Origin: an uncultured Oscillospiraceae bacterium
Lineage (GTDB): Bacteria; Bacillota; Clostridia; Oscillospirales; Oscillospiraceae
DNA: 47,819 nucleotides
Direction of reading: 5' to 3'
Assembly: GCA_910585265.1 (NCBI GenBank)
Contig: CAJUCA010000006.1
Span: forward strand, 1 to 47,819
Shown: one piece after another, positions 7,585 through 15,907 of the stretch
Position numbering within the stretch: position 1 is the first letter of the stretch
Layout: every line of letters starts with the position of its first letter
The notes under the pieces: generated by a model
The model's input: only the letters and a program-made list of their open reading frames with translations
Told to the model about the DNA's origin: nothing
Database searches by the model: none
Made by a program: the position numbers and the translations under genes

Positions 7585-9363
7585 TTAATCCGCCTCTCGT
7601 TCCGTACAGATGATGTTTAGTTCTTCCAGCTGCCGCGGCTCCACGAAGGAGGGTGCGCCCATCATCACGTCCTGGGCGTTTTTGTTCATGGGGAAGGGGA
7701 TGATCTCCCGGATGGAGTCCTCCCCGGCCAGCAGCATCACCATCCGGTCCACCCCCGGGGCGATGCCCGCGTGGGGGGGCGCGCCGTAGGTGAAGGCGTG
7801 ATACATGGCGGGGAACTTGGCCTTCACATCCTCCTCGCCCAGGCCCACCATCCAGAACGCCTTGACCATGATCTCCGGGTCGTGGTTCCGCACCGCCCCG
7901 GAGGACAGCTCCACCCCGTTGCACACCAGGTCGTACTGGTCGGCGGTGATGCTCAGCGGGTCGATCTCGCCCGCGATGGCCTTCTCGATGGTGCTCAGTC
8001 CGCCGGAGGGCATGGAGAAGGGGTTGTGGCAGAACTCCAGCTCTCCGGACTCCTCCCCGATCTCGTACATGGGGAAGTCCACAATCCAGCAGAACTCGTA
8101 CCGCTCCGCGTCCATGTGGCCGGGGCAGAAGGAGCCTAACTTGTTCCGGAGCACGCCCGCCGTCTTTTGCGCCGCCAGCAGCGGCCCCGCCGTCAGCCCC
8201 ACGAAGCAGCCGGGGGTGAGGCCCAGGGCCTCCACCACCTGATCCTTGATGGGCTGGACAAACTTGGCGATGCCGCCCACCAGCTCCCGGTTCTCGTCAT
8301 AGCGGAACCAGTAGGCTTTCTCGCCGGACTGTACCTCCACATCGGCGCACAGCTTGTCGATCTGCTTCCGGGTGCCCTGGAAGCCGGTGACCACAATGGC
8401 CTTCACCGTCTGGTGCTCAAAGGGCGGGAAGCCGCACCCCGCCAGCAGGCCGGTGGCGTCGGTGAGGGTCAAATCAATCCGCAGGTCGGGCTTATCGGTG
8501 CCGTACCTGTCCATGGCCTCCAGATAGGGGATGCGGGTAAAGGGGGCCTGGGAGGCCACATTATACTTGCCGTACTTGGCGAAAATGGGGGGGAGCACCC
8601 GCTCCAGCACGGCGAACACGTCCTCCTGGGTGGCGAAGGCCATCTCCATGTCCAGCTGGTAGAACTCGCCGGGGGAGCGGTCGCCCCGGGCGTCCTCGTC
8701 CCGGAAGCAGGGGGCGATCTGGAAATACCTGTCGAAGCCCGACGCCATGAGCAGCTGCTTGAACTGCTGGGGGGCCTGGGGCAGGGCGTAGAACTTCCCC
8801 GGATGCTTCCGGGAGGGCACCAGATAGTCCCGGGCCCCCTCCGGGGAGGAGGCGGTGAGGATGGGGGTGGTGATCTCCAGGAAGCCCTCGCCGAGCATGG
8901 CGGCCCGGAGGGCGGCCACCACCTGGCACCGGAGGATGATATTGTTTTTCACCTCGGGGTTGCGCAGGTCGAGATAGCGGTACTTGAGCCGGGCCGTCTC
9001 GTCCGCCTCCCGGGAGCGGTTGATCTGGAAGGGCAGCTCGTTGTGGCGGCAGCGGCCCAGCACCTCGATCTTGGAGGGCACCACCTCAATGTCGCCGGTG
9101 GGCAGTTTGGGGTTCTTGCTGTCCCGCTCCCGGACCACGCCCTCCACCGAGATGGTGGATTCCTTGTTCAGCCCCTTGACAGCCGCCATCATCTCCTCGG
9201 TCTCCAGGACAATCTGGGTGGTGCCGTAGAAGTCCCGGAGCACCACGAAGGCCAGATTCTGGCCCACCTCCCGGACGTTTTCCATCCAGCCCACTAATTT
9301 GACCTGCTCTCCCGCGTGCTCCAGGCGCAGGTCGTTGCAGGTATGGGTGCGCGATTGAACCAT
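7585..9363 (-). CDS. aspS: Aspartyl-tRNA synthetase
   Basis: 592 residues. The N-terminal OB-fold anticodon-binding domain (LVGWMENVREVGQNLAFVVL) is followed by class II motifs: motif 2 FRDEDARGDRSPGEFYQLD and motif 3 with GVDRMVMLLAGEDSIREIIPF. The bacterial GAD insertion lies between them. It charges tRNA-Asp. The start at MVQSRTHT is chosen because GGAG lies nine bases before it; two in-frame codons further up (ATG, TTG) are badly spaced. Whether it is discriminating or also charges tRNA-Asn cannot be settled here. Confidence 0.97.
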   Translation of the reverse strand: MVQSRTHTCNDLRLEHAGEQVKLVGWMENVREVGQNLAFVVLRDFYGTTQIVLETEEMMAAVKGLNKESTISVEGVVRERDSKNPKLPTGDIEVVPSKIEVLGRCRHNELPFQINRSREADETARLKYRYLDLRNPEVKNNIILRCQVVAALRAAMLGEGFLEITTPILTASSPEGARDYLVPSRKHPGKFYALPQAPQQFKQLLMASGFDRYFQIAPCFRDEDARGDRSPGEFYQLDMEMAFATQEDVFAVLERVLPPIFAKYGKYNVASQAPFTRIPYLEAMDRYGTDKPDLRIDLTLTDATGLLAGCGFPPFEHQTVKAIVVTGFQGTRKQIDKLCADVEVQSGEKAYWFRYDENRELVGGIAKFVQPIKDQVVEALGLTPGCFVGLTAGPLLAAQKTAGVLRNKLGSFCPGHMDAERYEFCWIVDFPMYEIGEESGELEFCHNPFSMPSGGLSTIEKAIAGEIDPLSITADQYDLVCNGVELSSGAVRNHDPEIMVKAFWMVGLGEEDVKAKFPAMYHAFTYGAPPHAGIAPGVDRMVMLLAGEDSIREIIPFPMNKNAQDVMMGAPSFVEPRQLEELNIICTEREAD

Positions 9364-9410
9364 TGGAATCATCTCCAATTTGTATAGTCTTGATATTTGA
9401 TAACCCTAAG

Positions 9411-10139
9411 TCAACCAATGGCTTCCTCAGGGACACCATACGTCCGTACAATTTCCACCAGCTCATCGAACAGAGCCGGGTCGCAGTGATAGATATCGTA
9501 GCCCCAGCCGTTGTGGGAGATCATCTTTCCGGTTTCGCCGAAATAGAAGAACCGGGTGCCGTCCTCTCCCCAGGTGACGGCGGCGGTGATGTCGTCCCGC
9601 CACCCCATGGAGATCCCGTCCCGGGGAATCAGGCTGTTCAGGCTGGCCCGGAAGGTGTACCGTTCCAGCACCTGGAGGAGCTGCTCGCCCGCCTCCTCCC
9701 GCCTGGGGCCGTTCTGTTTGATCTGCCAGTGCAGGTAGCCCAGCTTTTCCTGGGCGGTGTCCGCGTCCCAATCCGGGTCGGCCATGGTGAGGCTGGCGAA
9801 CAGCACCTCCGCGTCCTCTCCGGTGATCTCCGCCCAGGCTCTGGGCCGGGTGTACCACAGGCAGAACGCCGCCAACGCCGCCAGCAGGGAAAGGGCGCAG
9901 CCCATGGCAATCCGCCGTTTTTTCCGCTGCCTGTCCCGGCGGGCCTGGAACCGTGCCCAAAGCTCCCCCTCGTCCTCCGGGGGCAGGGAAACGGGGATCC
10001 GCATCCGCCGAAGCTCCTCCCGGCAGGCGGGGCAGTCCTTCAGGTGCTCCCGCACCAGCTCCTGGCTCTCCGTGCTCACCGCCCCGTCCTCGTAGAGGGG
10101 CAGCAGATCCCGGATGATCTGACAGCTAATCTCCTTCAT
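9411..10139 (-). CDS. Anti-sigma factor with zinc-finger (zf-HC2) domain
   Basis: 242 residues. The N-terminus has the HC2 anti-sigma layout: CQIIRDLLPLYEDG, later HLKDCPACREEL giving HxxxCxxC. A single membrane segment spans about residues 76-95 (MGCALSLLAALAAFCLWY) after a KKRR stretch, with an extracytoplasmic sensor region beyond it. It overlaps the preceding sigma gene by 14 bases, as expected for a cognate pair. The signal sensed is unknown. Confidence 0.85.
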   Translation of the reverse strand: MKEISCQIIRDLLPLYEDGAVSTESQELVREHLKDCPACREELRRMRIPVSLPPEDEGELWARFQARRDRQRKKRRIAMGCALSLLAALAAFCLWYTRPRAWAEITGEDAEVLFASLTMADPDWDADTAQEKLGYLHWQIKQNGPRREEAGEQLLQVLERYTFRASLNSLIPRDGISMGWRDDITAAVTWGEDGTRFFYFGETGKMISHNGWGYDIYHCDPALFDELVEIVRTYGVPEEAIG

Positions 10140-10623
10140 GCTCCATCGCCTCCATATGCTCCGAAATCTGTACCTTGGCCCGGTAGAAGGTCACCCGCGC
10201 CCACCCCGCGCTCTTGCCGAACAGCCGCCCGATCTTCTCATAGGGCAGCTCCCCGAACACCCGCAGGGTGAACACCTCCTTATAAGGCTCCGCCATGCCG
10301 TGGAGAAACTGGTGGATGGCAAAGGCGGTCTCCCCGTCCTCCACTTTCTCCTCAATGCGCACGATGCCGGGCGGCTCCTGGGCCAGCTCCTCCAGGGGGA
10401 CGGTCCGGCGGTGCCTCCGGCAGTGGGAGTAAAAGGCGTTGCGGGCGATGGTGAACAGCCACGCCCGGACATCCTTGGAGCCGTCGAACCCATCCACGGC
10501 CTTCAGGGCCTTGAAAAAGGTATCCTGGGCGATCTCCTCGGCCAAAGGCCCGTCCTGTGTCAGCCCCAGGCAGAACCGGTACACGTCCCGGAAATACCGC
10601 CGGTAGATCTCCTCAAACTCCAC
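10126..10623 (-). CDS. ECF-type RNA polymerase sigma factor
   Basis: 165 residues from the GTG at 10623 (EFEEIYRRYFRDVYRFCLGL). Region 2 shows AEEIAQDTFFKALKAVDGF and DVRAWLFTIARNAFYSHCRR; region 4 shows PYKEVFTLRVFGELPYEKIG and SAGWARVTFYRAK. AAGGGGG before 10623 and the upstream promoter position favour this start over the GTG at 10641. It forms an operon with the anti-sigma gene. Confidence 0.88.
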   Translation of the reverse strand: MEFEEIYRRYFRDVYRFCLGLTQDGPLAEEIAQDTFFKALKAVDGFDGSKDVRAWLFTIARNAFYSHCRRHRRTVPLEELAQEPPGIVRIEEKVEDGETAFAIHQFLHGMAEPYKEVFTLRVFGELPYEKIGRLFGKSAGWARVTFYRAKVQISEHMEAMEHEGD

Positions 10624-10646
10624 GCCGTCCACCCCCTTCACCTTAC

Positions 10647-10673
10647 TAACGCATGAGAGGCGGTTTTGTTACA
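10647..10673 (-). promoter_or_regulatory. Probable ECF autoregulatory promoter
   Basis: On the minus strand TGTAAC (10673-10668) is followed 16 bases later by CGTTA (10651-10647). The AAC -35 core and CGT-type -10 are the usual ECF pattern, unlike the sigma-A promoters elsewhere in the window. It sits directly upstream of the sigma gene. Confidence 0.55.
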
Positions 10674-10702
10674 GATTTTTTTGCCATGGAACGATGTTTT
10701 TT

Positions 10703-12073
10703 TCAGCCCTCCTTGGGTTCCCTGATGGGCGCGGCCTCCCGCGCCGCCGCCAGCCCCGCCAGAATCCGCGCCGCCGCCTGATCCGCGTCCGTCAGCGTCT
10801 GCTCCCCGGTGGCCATGTCCTTCAGCGACACTTTACCCTGGGTAATCTCATCCTCGCCCAATAACAGAATGTAGGGAACCCCCAGCTTGTCCGCGTAGCT
10901 CATCTTCTGCTTGAACTTTTTCTGCTCGGTGTAGAGCTGGGTGCGCACCCCCCCCTCCCGCAGCCGGGTGGCCAGGGCGATGGCGGGGGAGAGGTCCTCC
11001 GTCATGGGCAGGATGAGCGCGTCCGCCGGGGCGGTGTTCATGGCGTCGTTGAGATAGCCCTGCTCCTCCAGCACGTAGAACAGCCGGGTGAGCCCAATGG
11101 AAATTCCAACGCCGGGAAGTTGTTTATCCGTGTAATATTCCGCAAGGTTGTCATACCGCCCCCCGGAACAGACGGAGCCGATCTCCGGGTGGTCGGTCAT
11201 GAACGTCTCATACACGGTGCCCGTGTAGTAGTCCAGCCCCCGGGCGATGGTGAGGTCCACCGCGAACTTGTCCTCCGGCACCCCGAAGGAGCCCAGGTAC
11301 TTCACCACCGTGTTCAGCTCGTCCAGCCCGGTGTCGAACAGCCCGTCCCGGCCCTTGTATTCCTCCAAGGCGGAAAGCACCTGGGTATTACTGCCCGTAA
11401 TGGAGATAAACCGCAAAATCTCGTCTGCCTGCGCCCCGGTGAGGGCGGTATCCTCCCCGGTCAGCAGGTCCCGCACCTTGTCCGGCCCGATCTTGGGCAG
11501 CTTGTCCACCACCCGCATAATGTCCCCGGCCCGGTCCGTCAGGCCCAGCATGGCGTAAAACCCGCTGAGCAGCTTCCGGTTGTTCACCCGGATCTGGAAC
11601 CGCTCCAGCCCCAGGGCGGTGAAGGTGCGGCAGATGATGGCGGGGATCTCCGCCTCGTTGACGATGTCCAGCTTCCCGTCCCCGATGACGTCGATGTCCG
11701 CCTGGTAGAACTCCCGGAAGCGGCCCCGCTGGGCCCGCTCCCCCCGGTACACCTTGCCGATCTGGAACCGCCGGAAGGGGAAGGACAGCTCGGCGTAGTG
11801 CAGGGCCACGTACTTCGCCAGGGGCACGGTGAGATCGAAGCGGAGGGACAGGTCGCTGTCCCCCTTGGTAAACCGGTAAATCTGTTTTTCCGTCTCCCCC
11901 CCGGCCTTGGCCAGCAGCACCTCGCTGGCCTCGATGATGGGGGTGTCCAGCGGCGCGAAGCCGTAAAGGGCATAAGACTGCCGGAGCAGCTCCGCCATCC
12001 GCTCAAACTGCTGCTGGCGGCGGGGGAGCAGCTCCATAAAACCGGACAGCGTCCGGGGCTTCTGTTTTGCCAT
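10703..12073 (-). CDS. hisS: Histidyl-tRNA synthetase
   Basis: 456 residues. Class II core: SLRFDLTVPLAKYVAL (motif 2 region with RAQRGRFREFYQADIDVIG), and the histidine-specific GLDYYTGTVYETF and SVCSGGRYDNLAEYY. The C-terminal anticodon-binding domain has KKFKQKMSYADKLGVPYILL. It charges tRNA-His. MAKQKPRT is chosen as the start because AAGGAG lies eight bases upstream. No T-box is visible in its short leader. Confidence 0.97.
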   Translation of the reverse strand: MAKQKPRTLSGFMELLPRRQQQFERMAELLRQSYALYGFAPLDTPIIEASEVLLAKAGGETEKQIYRFTKGDSDLSLRFDLTVPLAKYVALHYAELSFPFRRFQIGKVYRGERAQRGRFREFYQADIDVIGDGKLDIVNEAEIPAIICRTFTALGLERFQIRVNNRKLLSGFYAMLGLTDRAGDIMRVVDKLPKIGPDKVRDLLTGEDTALTGAQADEILRFISITGSNTQVLSALEEYKGRDGLFDTGLDELNTVVKYLGSFGVPEDKFAVDLTIARGLDYYTGTVYETFMTDHPEIGSVCSGGRYDNLAEYYTDKQLPGVGISIGLTRLFYVLEEQGYLNDAMNTAPADALILPMTEDLSPAIALATRLREGGVRTQLYTEQKKFKQKMSYADKLGVPYILLLGEDEITQGKVSLKDMATGEQTLTDADQAAARILAGLAAAREAAPIREPKEG

Positions 12074-12160
12074 GGGTGGTTCTCCTTTTAGAGCAAATAA
12101 ATTATTTTTTGGGATGCTCACGCCAATGCGGGGGAGGGGCAGGCCCCTCCCCGCGGATTA

Positions 12161-12322
12161 AGAACCTGTATTCACAGCCGAGGATGCCGTCGGGGCGAGG
12201 AATTTTTCCGTCAGACAAGGCGCGTTTTCGCGGGAATACTTTGTGTATTTCAAGAAAACGCAACGCGGTATGACGGAAAAAGGCCCGTCCAGACGGCGTT
12301 TGAGGCTGTGAATACAGGTTCT
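12161..12322 (+). repeat. 162-bp palindromic element, copy A
   Basis: Ends AGAACCTGTATTCACAGCC and GGCTGTGAATACAGGTTCT are exact inverted repeats. The interior forms further stems, including TTTTTCCGTCA/TGACGGAAAAA and GCGTTTTC/GAAAACGC around a hairpin with GAATACTTTGTGTATTTC. Same orientation as copy B and opposite to C and D. Its right edge supplies two bases (AG) of the mgsA stop codon. Confidence 0.9.
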
Positions 12323-12734
12323 AAACCTTCAGGGGCTTGGTGGGCTTGATGATCTCCCGCCAGTCCAGGTCCCCCCGGGCCAGCCCGTGTATGAGCATCT
12401 CCGCCGTGGCGGCGTTGGTGGCCATGGGGACGTTGTGCTGGTCGCACAGGTTGTTGATGTAGTGGATGTCCTTGTCCAGCTCGTCGGAGGTCGGGTCGTT
12501 GAAGAACAGCACCATATCGATCTCATCGTAGGCGATCCGCGCGCCGATCTGCTGGCTCCCCCCCTGGGCGTGGGCCAGGAACAGCTGCACGGGCAGCCCG
12601 GTGGCCTCCGCCACCTGACGGCCGGTGTTGCTGGTGGCGCACACCGTATGCTTGGACAGAATGCCGCAGTAGGCAATGCAGAACTGGACCATCAATTCCT
12701 TCTTGTTGTCGTGGCTCATCAGCGCGATGTTCAT
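12321..12734 (-). CDS. mgsA: Methylglyoxal synthase
   Basis: 137 residues. It converts dihydroxyacetone phosphate to methylglyoxal plus phosphate, a bypass of lower glycolysis. Visible motifs: MNIALMSHDNKKELMVQFC, ATSNTGRQVAEATGL (phosphate binding), HAQGGSQQIGARIA, and FFNDPTSDELDKDI with catalytic Asp. The C-terminus is KPTKPLKV; the stop TAG straddles the edge of repeat copy A, so the native tail may have been altered by that insertion. The ATG follows GGAAGGAAGGG. Confidence 0.95.
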   Translation of the reverse strand: MNIALMSHDNKKELMVQFCIAYCGILSKHTVCATSNTGRQVAEATGLPVQLFLAHAQGGSQQIGARIAYDEIDMVLFFNDPTSDELDKDIHYINNLCDQHNVPMATNAATAEMLIHGLARGDLDWREIIKPTKPLKV

Positions 12735-12761
12735 GAAACCCTTCCTTCCTTTCCGGGGAGT

Positions 12762-12790
12762 AACCGGACGTCCTGCTGCGGCGTCCGGTT
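12762..12790 (-). terminator. Hairpin after minD-like gene
   Basis: ACCGGACG and CGTCCGGT are complementary around a GC-rich loop. It lies between the minD-like gene and mgsA. Without a clear T-run its terminator function is only possible. Confidence 0.45.
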
Positions 12791-12830
12791 GTGTTGCGTT
12801 GGCGTACAGTCGCGGGGTGGATCTTTCAAG

Positions 12831-13562
12831 TCAGCGAATGCGCAGCAGGGGCACGCGCTGGCCCAAAATTCGTTTGGAGATGTTCAAATAGGCGTGGGCC
12901 GCCCGCTTGTGGGAGGCCAGCACCAGCGGCACTCCGGCGGCGGCGGACAGGGTGACGGCGGGGTCCTCCGGCACCACCCCCAGCAGGGGCAGGCCCGCCG
13001 CGTCCATGGCGTTGTCGATGGAGGTGCGCAGGCGGCGGATCAGCCGGGGCTGCACCCGGTTCATCACCAGATGGAGCTGGGGCTGGTCGTGCAGCTCCGC
13101 CACCGCCCGCTGGGCGTCCCGCAGGGCGGCGGGGTCCACGGCGGACACCACAATGCCCCGGTCGGCGGCCTCCCGGGCCAGCTGGAAGCCCACGCCCAGG
13201 CCCGCCGGGGAGTCCATGAACACATAGTCGAAGGTGTCCTTGGCCTCCTCCACAACCTCCCGGAACCGCTGGCCCTCCAGCCCGTCCCCGTCCAGAGGGG
13301 CGGTGAGCAGGAACAGCCCCTTGATCTCGGGCTGCTCCACCGCGGCGGACAGCAGGGGGCAGCGGTAGGCCATCACGTCGGAGAAGTCCATCACCGCCCG
13401 GTCGGACAGGCCCAGCACCAGATCCAGGTTCCGCAGGCCGATATCCATATCAATGCACAGCACCCGCTGTCCCAGGGCGGCCAGGCAGGAGGCCACCCCC
13501 GCGGTGAGGGAGGTTTTCCCCGTGCCGCCCTTTCCCGATGTGATCATGACGGCGCATCCCAT
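12831..13562 (-). CDS. minD: MinD-like septum-site ATPase
   Basis: 243 residues. The deviant Walker A motif is SGKGGTGKTSLTAGVA; a MinD-type LCIDMDIGLRNLDLVLGL and the Walker B FDYVFMDSPAGLG follow. Members bind membranes and position the division septum. The C-terminal NISKRILGQRVPLLRIR could be an amphipathic targeting helix. No minC, minE or divIVA is adjacent, so a FlhG/MinD-like paralogue with another job is possible. GGAAGGAGG fixes the start at MGCAVM. Confidence 0.85.
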   Translation of the reverse strand: MGCAVMITSGKGGTGKTSLTAGVASCLAALGQRVLCIDMDIGLRNLDLVLGLSDRAVMDFSDVMAYRCPLLSAAVEQPEIKGLFLLTAPLDGDGLEGQRFREVVEEAKDTFDYVFMDSPAGLGVGFQLAREAADRGIVVSAVDPAALRDAQRAVAELHDQPQLHLVMNRVQPRLIRRLRTSIDNAMDAAGLPLLGVVPEDPAVTLSAAAGVPLVLASHKRAAHAYLNISKRILGQRVPLLRIR

Positions 13563-13594
13563 GGGGCGTCCTCCTTCCAAAGTGCGCTACGAAA

Positions 13595-13623
13595 ATCATA
13601 ACACAACTGATCAAAAATAACAA
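13595..13623 (-). promoter_or_regulatory. Promoter of minD-like gene
   Basis: On the minus strand TTGTTA (13623-13618), a 17-base spacer, then TATGAT (13600-13595) with an extended TG one base before the -10. It lies in an AT-rich intergenic stretch directly upstream of the gene. Confidence 0.65.
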
Positions 13624-13726
13624 CAAAAAAATGAAGAAGATTTTCAAAAGGGACAGATATTCAGAAAATTTACTATCTGTATTTGGGAAATCTGGTTTTT
13701 ATAGGAAGGGCCTCCGCTCTGCGCAG

Positions 13727-14455
13727 TCAGGGGGCTTTTTTCTGCCCCTCCTTCTGTATTTTAGCCCACCGCCGGGGGTATTGAGACGGGGTAGGCCCAA
13801 TTTTTTCGATGCGCACCACCCGGTGGGCCACCTCGGTGTGGGGGATGGTGTAATCAAAGGGCTCCGCCGCCCGCCCCCCCAGGGCCTGAATGGTGGGCAG
13901 GGCCTGCTCCAGCTCCGCCCCGCAGTCCGTCCCCTTCATGGCCAGGAACCAGCCCCCCACCTTCACGAAGGGCAGGCACAGCTCCGCCAGCACCCGCAGG
14001 TCCGCCACCGCCCGGGCGGCGGCGAAGTCGAAAGCCTCCCGCAGGTTCGGCTCCCGGCCCGCCTCCTCCGCCCGACCGTGGATGGCCCGGGCGTTGTCAA
14101 GGCCCAGGGCTTTACAGGTCTCCCCCAGCCAGTCCACCCGCTTGTTCAGCGCGTCCAGCAGGGTGACTTTCAGCGACGGCACGAGGGCCGCCAGCGGCAC
14201 CCCCGGGAACCCCGCCCCGGTGCCCACGTCGATGAGGGTTCTGCCCTCAAATCCGGCGCAGTCCAGCAGGGCGGCGCAGTCCAGCATATGCAGGGTGGCT
14301 ACGTCCCGGGGCTGGGTGATGGCGGTGAGGTTCATCACCCGGTTTTTCTCCACCAGCAGCTCCCCGTACCGGGCCAGCAGGGCGGCGGCGTTCTCCGGGA
14401 CGCGTCCGGCCTGACCCAGCTGGGCCAGGCCGGTTTGAATCAGCGTTTGCATCAT
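13727..14455 (-). CDS. rsmG: 16S rRNA (guanine527-N7)-methyltransferase
   Basis: 242 residues. The SAM-binding loop is IDVGTGAGFPGVPLAAL; KNRVMNLTAI and FDFAAARAVADLRVLAELCLPFVKVGG are typical of RsmG/GidB. It methylates N7 of G527 in 16S rRNA. It often neighbours parA-parB near the origin, as it roughly does here. The ATG overlaps the stop of the upstream membrane-protein gene (ATGA), so translation is probably coupled. Confidence 0.95.
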   Translation of the reverse strand: MMQTLIQTGLAQLGQAGRVPENAAALLARYGELLVEKNRVMNLTAITQPRDVATLHMLDCAALLDCAGFEGRTLIDVGTGAGFPGVPLAALVPSLKVTLLDALNKRVDWLGETCKALGLDNARAIHGRAEEAGREPNLREAFDFAAARAVADLRVLAELCLPFVKVGGWFLAMKGTDCGAELEQALPTIQALGGRAAEPFDYTIPHTEVAHRVVRIEKIGPTPSQYPRRWAKIQKEGQKKAP

Positions 14456-14820
14456 TGCACCCCCAGGGCGGACAGCAGGGCGGGGACGCCCAGTGCCAGT
14501 CCCAGCCCCACCCCGGCGGCGCACAGCCCAATTCCCAGCACGCCTCCGGGAATCCCGCCGGGGCAGGTGCCCAGCTTCATCCGCCGCAGGAGCACCACGG
14601 CCAGGGTGACGGACACGGGCACCAGAAACAGGGGGAAGGTGCCGGGCAGCTCCCGGCCCCCGGTATAGATGGCGAAGTTGATCACGAACAGGATCATGAG
14701 AACGTAGGCGATGCCCATCCAGGCGGCGGCCCGCTTCTCAAAGGACGCGGGCGTGTAGCCTTCGGCGGGACAATCCCCATTGGGCTGCTGTTTGGGCTTC
14801 TGGTTGGACTGCTCAGCCAT
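14452..14820 (-). CDS. Small membrane protein, function unknown
   Basis: 122 residues. A hydrophilic Gln/Pro-rich N-terminus (residues 1-32) precedes three hydrophobic segments: WMGIAYVLMILFVINFAIY, FPLFLVPVSVTLAVVLL and a glycine-rich GVLGIGLCAAGVGLGLALGV. It overlaps mscL upstream by 8 bases and rsmG downstream by 4, so it is part of one operon. I do not recognise the family. Confidence 0.65.
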   Translation of the reverse strand: MAEQSNQKPKQQPNGDCPAEGYTPASFEKRAAAWMGIAYVLMILFVINFAIYTGGRELPGTFPLFLVPVSVTLAVVLLRRMKLGTCPGGIPGGVLGIGLCAAGVGLGLALGVPALLSALGVQ

Positions 14821-15205
14821 TGCCGCGCTCCTTCAGCAGATCCCGGATCTCCGTCAGCAGCTGCTCCTCCGCGGAAGGCTGGGGCGGGGGAGGGGGGGCC
14901 TCCTCCTTCTTCCTGTGGAGGCGGTTGATCCCCTTCACCAGACAGAACACCACGAAGGCCATCACCAGGAAGTTCAGGGCGGCCTGGAGGAAGTTTCCGT
15001 AGGCGATGACCGCGCCGTTGATCTCAAAGGACAGGGCGGCAAAGGAGATGCTCCCGGTGAAAATGCCCAGCAGGGGCATGATGATGTCGTTGATCAGGGA
15101 GGTGGTGATGGCGGAGAAGGCCCCGCCGATGATCACGCCCACCGCCAGATCCATCACGTTTCCCCGGGCGATAAACTGCTTGAACTCGTGAAAGAATTGT
15201 TTCAT
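14813..15205 (-). CDS. mscL: Large-conductance mechanosensitive channel
   Basis: 130 residues. The N-terminal helix and first membrane segment are FFHEFKQFIARGNVMDLAVG followed by VIIGGAFSAITTSLINDIIMP. The second membrane segment is NFLQAALNFLVMAFVVFCLV. A proline-rich stretch and a C-terminal amphipathic helix (EEQLLTEIRDLL) follow. It releases solutes under hypo-osmotic shock. Spacing and overlaps put it at the head of an mscL-membrane protein-rsmG run. Confidence 0.95.
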   Translation of the reverse strand: MKQFFHEFKQFIARGNVMDLAVGVIIGGAFSAITTSLINDIIMPLLGIFTGSISFAALSFEINGAVIAYGNFLQAALNFLVMAFVVFCLVKGINRLHRKKEEAPPPPPQPSAEEQLLTEIRDLLKERGNG

Positions 15206-15216
15206 GGGGGTCTCCC

Positions 15217-15645
15217 TTAAAACTCCGGGTCGAAGTCGGAGGCGTCCGCGTCCAGCTCCGCCAGGGCGGCCTCGTCTGCCGCCGCCTGGGCCTCGTCCGC
15301 CGCGGCCTGGAGGTTGTCGGCGATGGACTGGGCCTCATCCGCCGCGGCCTGGGCCTCGTCGGCAAGGGCCTGGGCCAGATCCGCGTCCACGGCGGCCTCG
15401 TCGGGGTCGTCGGTGAACATCCCCGCCTCCTTGGCCTCCATCAGCTTCCGGCCCAGGTCGGTGAGCACGCCCTCCCCCAGGCTGATGCCGATGTCGGTGT
15501 GGATCTCGTCCTTGCCGGGGCCTACGTCCACCGAGATCAGCAGGGACTGGAAGGTCTGTTTGCCGCTCTCCTCGTCCTTGCGGTAGCGGACGGGGACGAG
15601 GGCGGCCAGGGCGGCGATGCCGAGGGCTTTCCAAAATGCTTTCAT
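15217..15645 (-). CDS. Exported/anchored Ala-rich repeat protein, unknown
   Basis: 142 residues from MKAFWKAL, chosen because GAAGGAGAG precedes it. A short hydrophobic N-terminal segment (ALGIAALAALVPV) follows MKAFWK. Residues about 85-130 are repeats of AxADEAQA type with strong heptad character, so a coiled coil is likely. The tail is acidic (DADASDFDPEF). Similar short proteins with a small hydrophobic head occur in clostridia, but I cannot assign a function. It lies 11 bases upstream of mscL. Confidence 0.6.
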   Translation of the reverse strand: MKAFWKALGIAALAALVPVRYRKDEESGKQTFQSLLISVDVGPGKDEIHTDIGISLGEGVLTDLGRKLMEAKEAGMFTDDPDEAAVDADLAQALADEAQAAADEAQSIADNLQAAADEAQAAADEAALAELDADASDFDPEF

Positions 15646-15683
15646 GGGAATCTCTCCTTCAATCAAATATGTGGAGCTGTTTT

Positions 15684-15845
15684 AGAACCTGTATTCACAG
15701 CCGAAGATGCCGGCTGGGCAAGGGATTTTTTCGCCAGACAAGGCAAATTTTCGCAGGAATACGTTGTGTATTGCAAGAAAATTTAACGCAGGATGGCGGA
15801 AAAAGACCCGTCAAGACGGCGTTTGAGGTTGTGAATACAGGTTCT
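15684..15845 (+). repeat. 162-bp palindromic element, copy B
   Basis: Same length, ends and orientation as copy A. The inner stem has changed to AAATTTTC/GAAAATTT from GCGTTTTC/GAAAACGC in A, and the outer stem to CGCCA/TGGCG from CGTCA/TGACG, preserving pairing. It lies between serS and the Ala-rich protein gene. Confidence 0.9.
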
Positions 15846-15907
15846 TATATTGCCAAGCCGCGGCCCCCGGGGACCTGGTTCGGCCCCGGCGGGGGTTCCA
15901 GCCGCTG

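Noticed and set aside
12168..12273. Small frames inside the 162-bp elements
   Set aside because: They are not conserved in frame between the four copies, whereas the base pairing is.
13680..13740. Terminator on the plus strand before rsmG
   Set aside because: A G-rich stretch followed by TTTTTT is present, but the arms pair poorly and no plus-strand gene precedes it.
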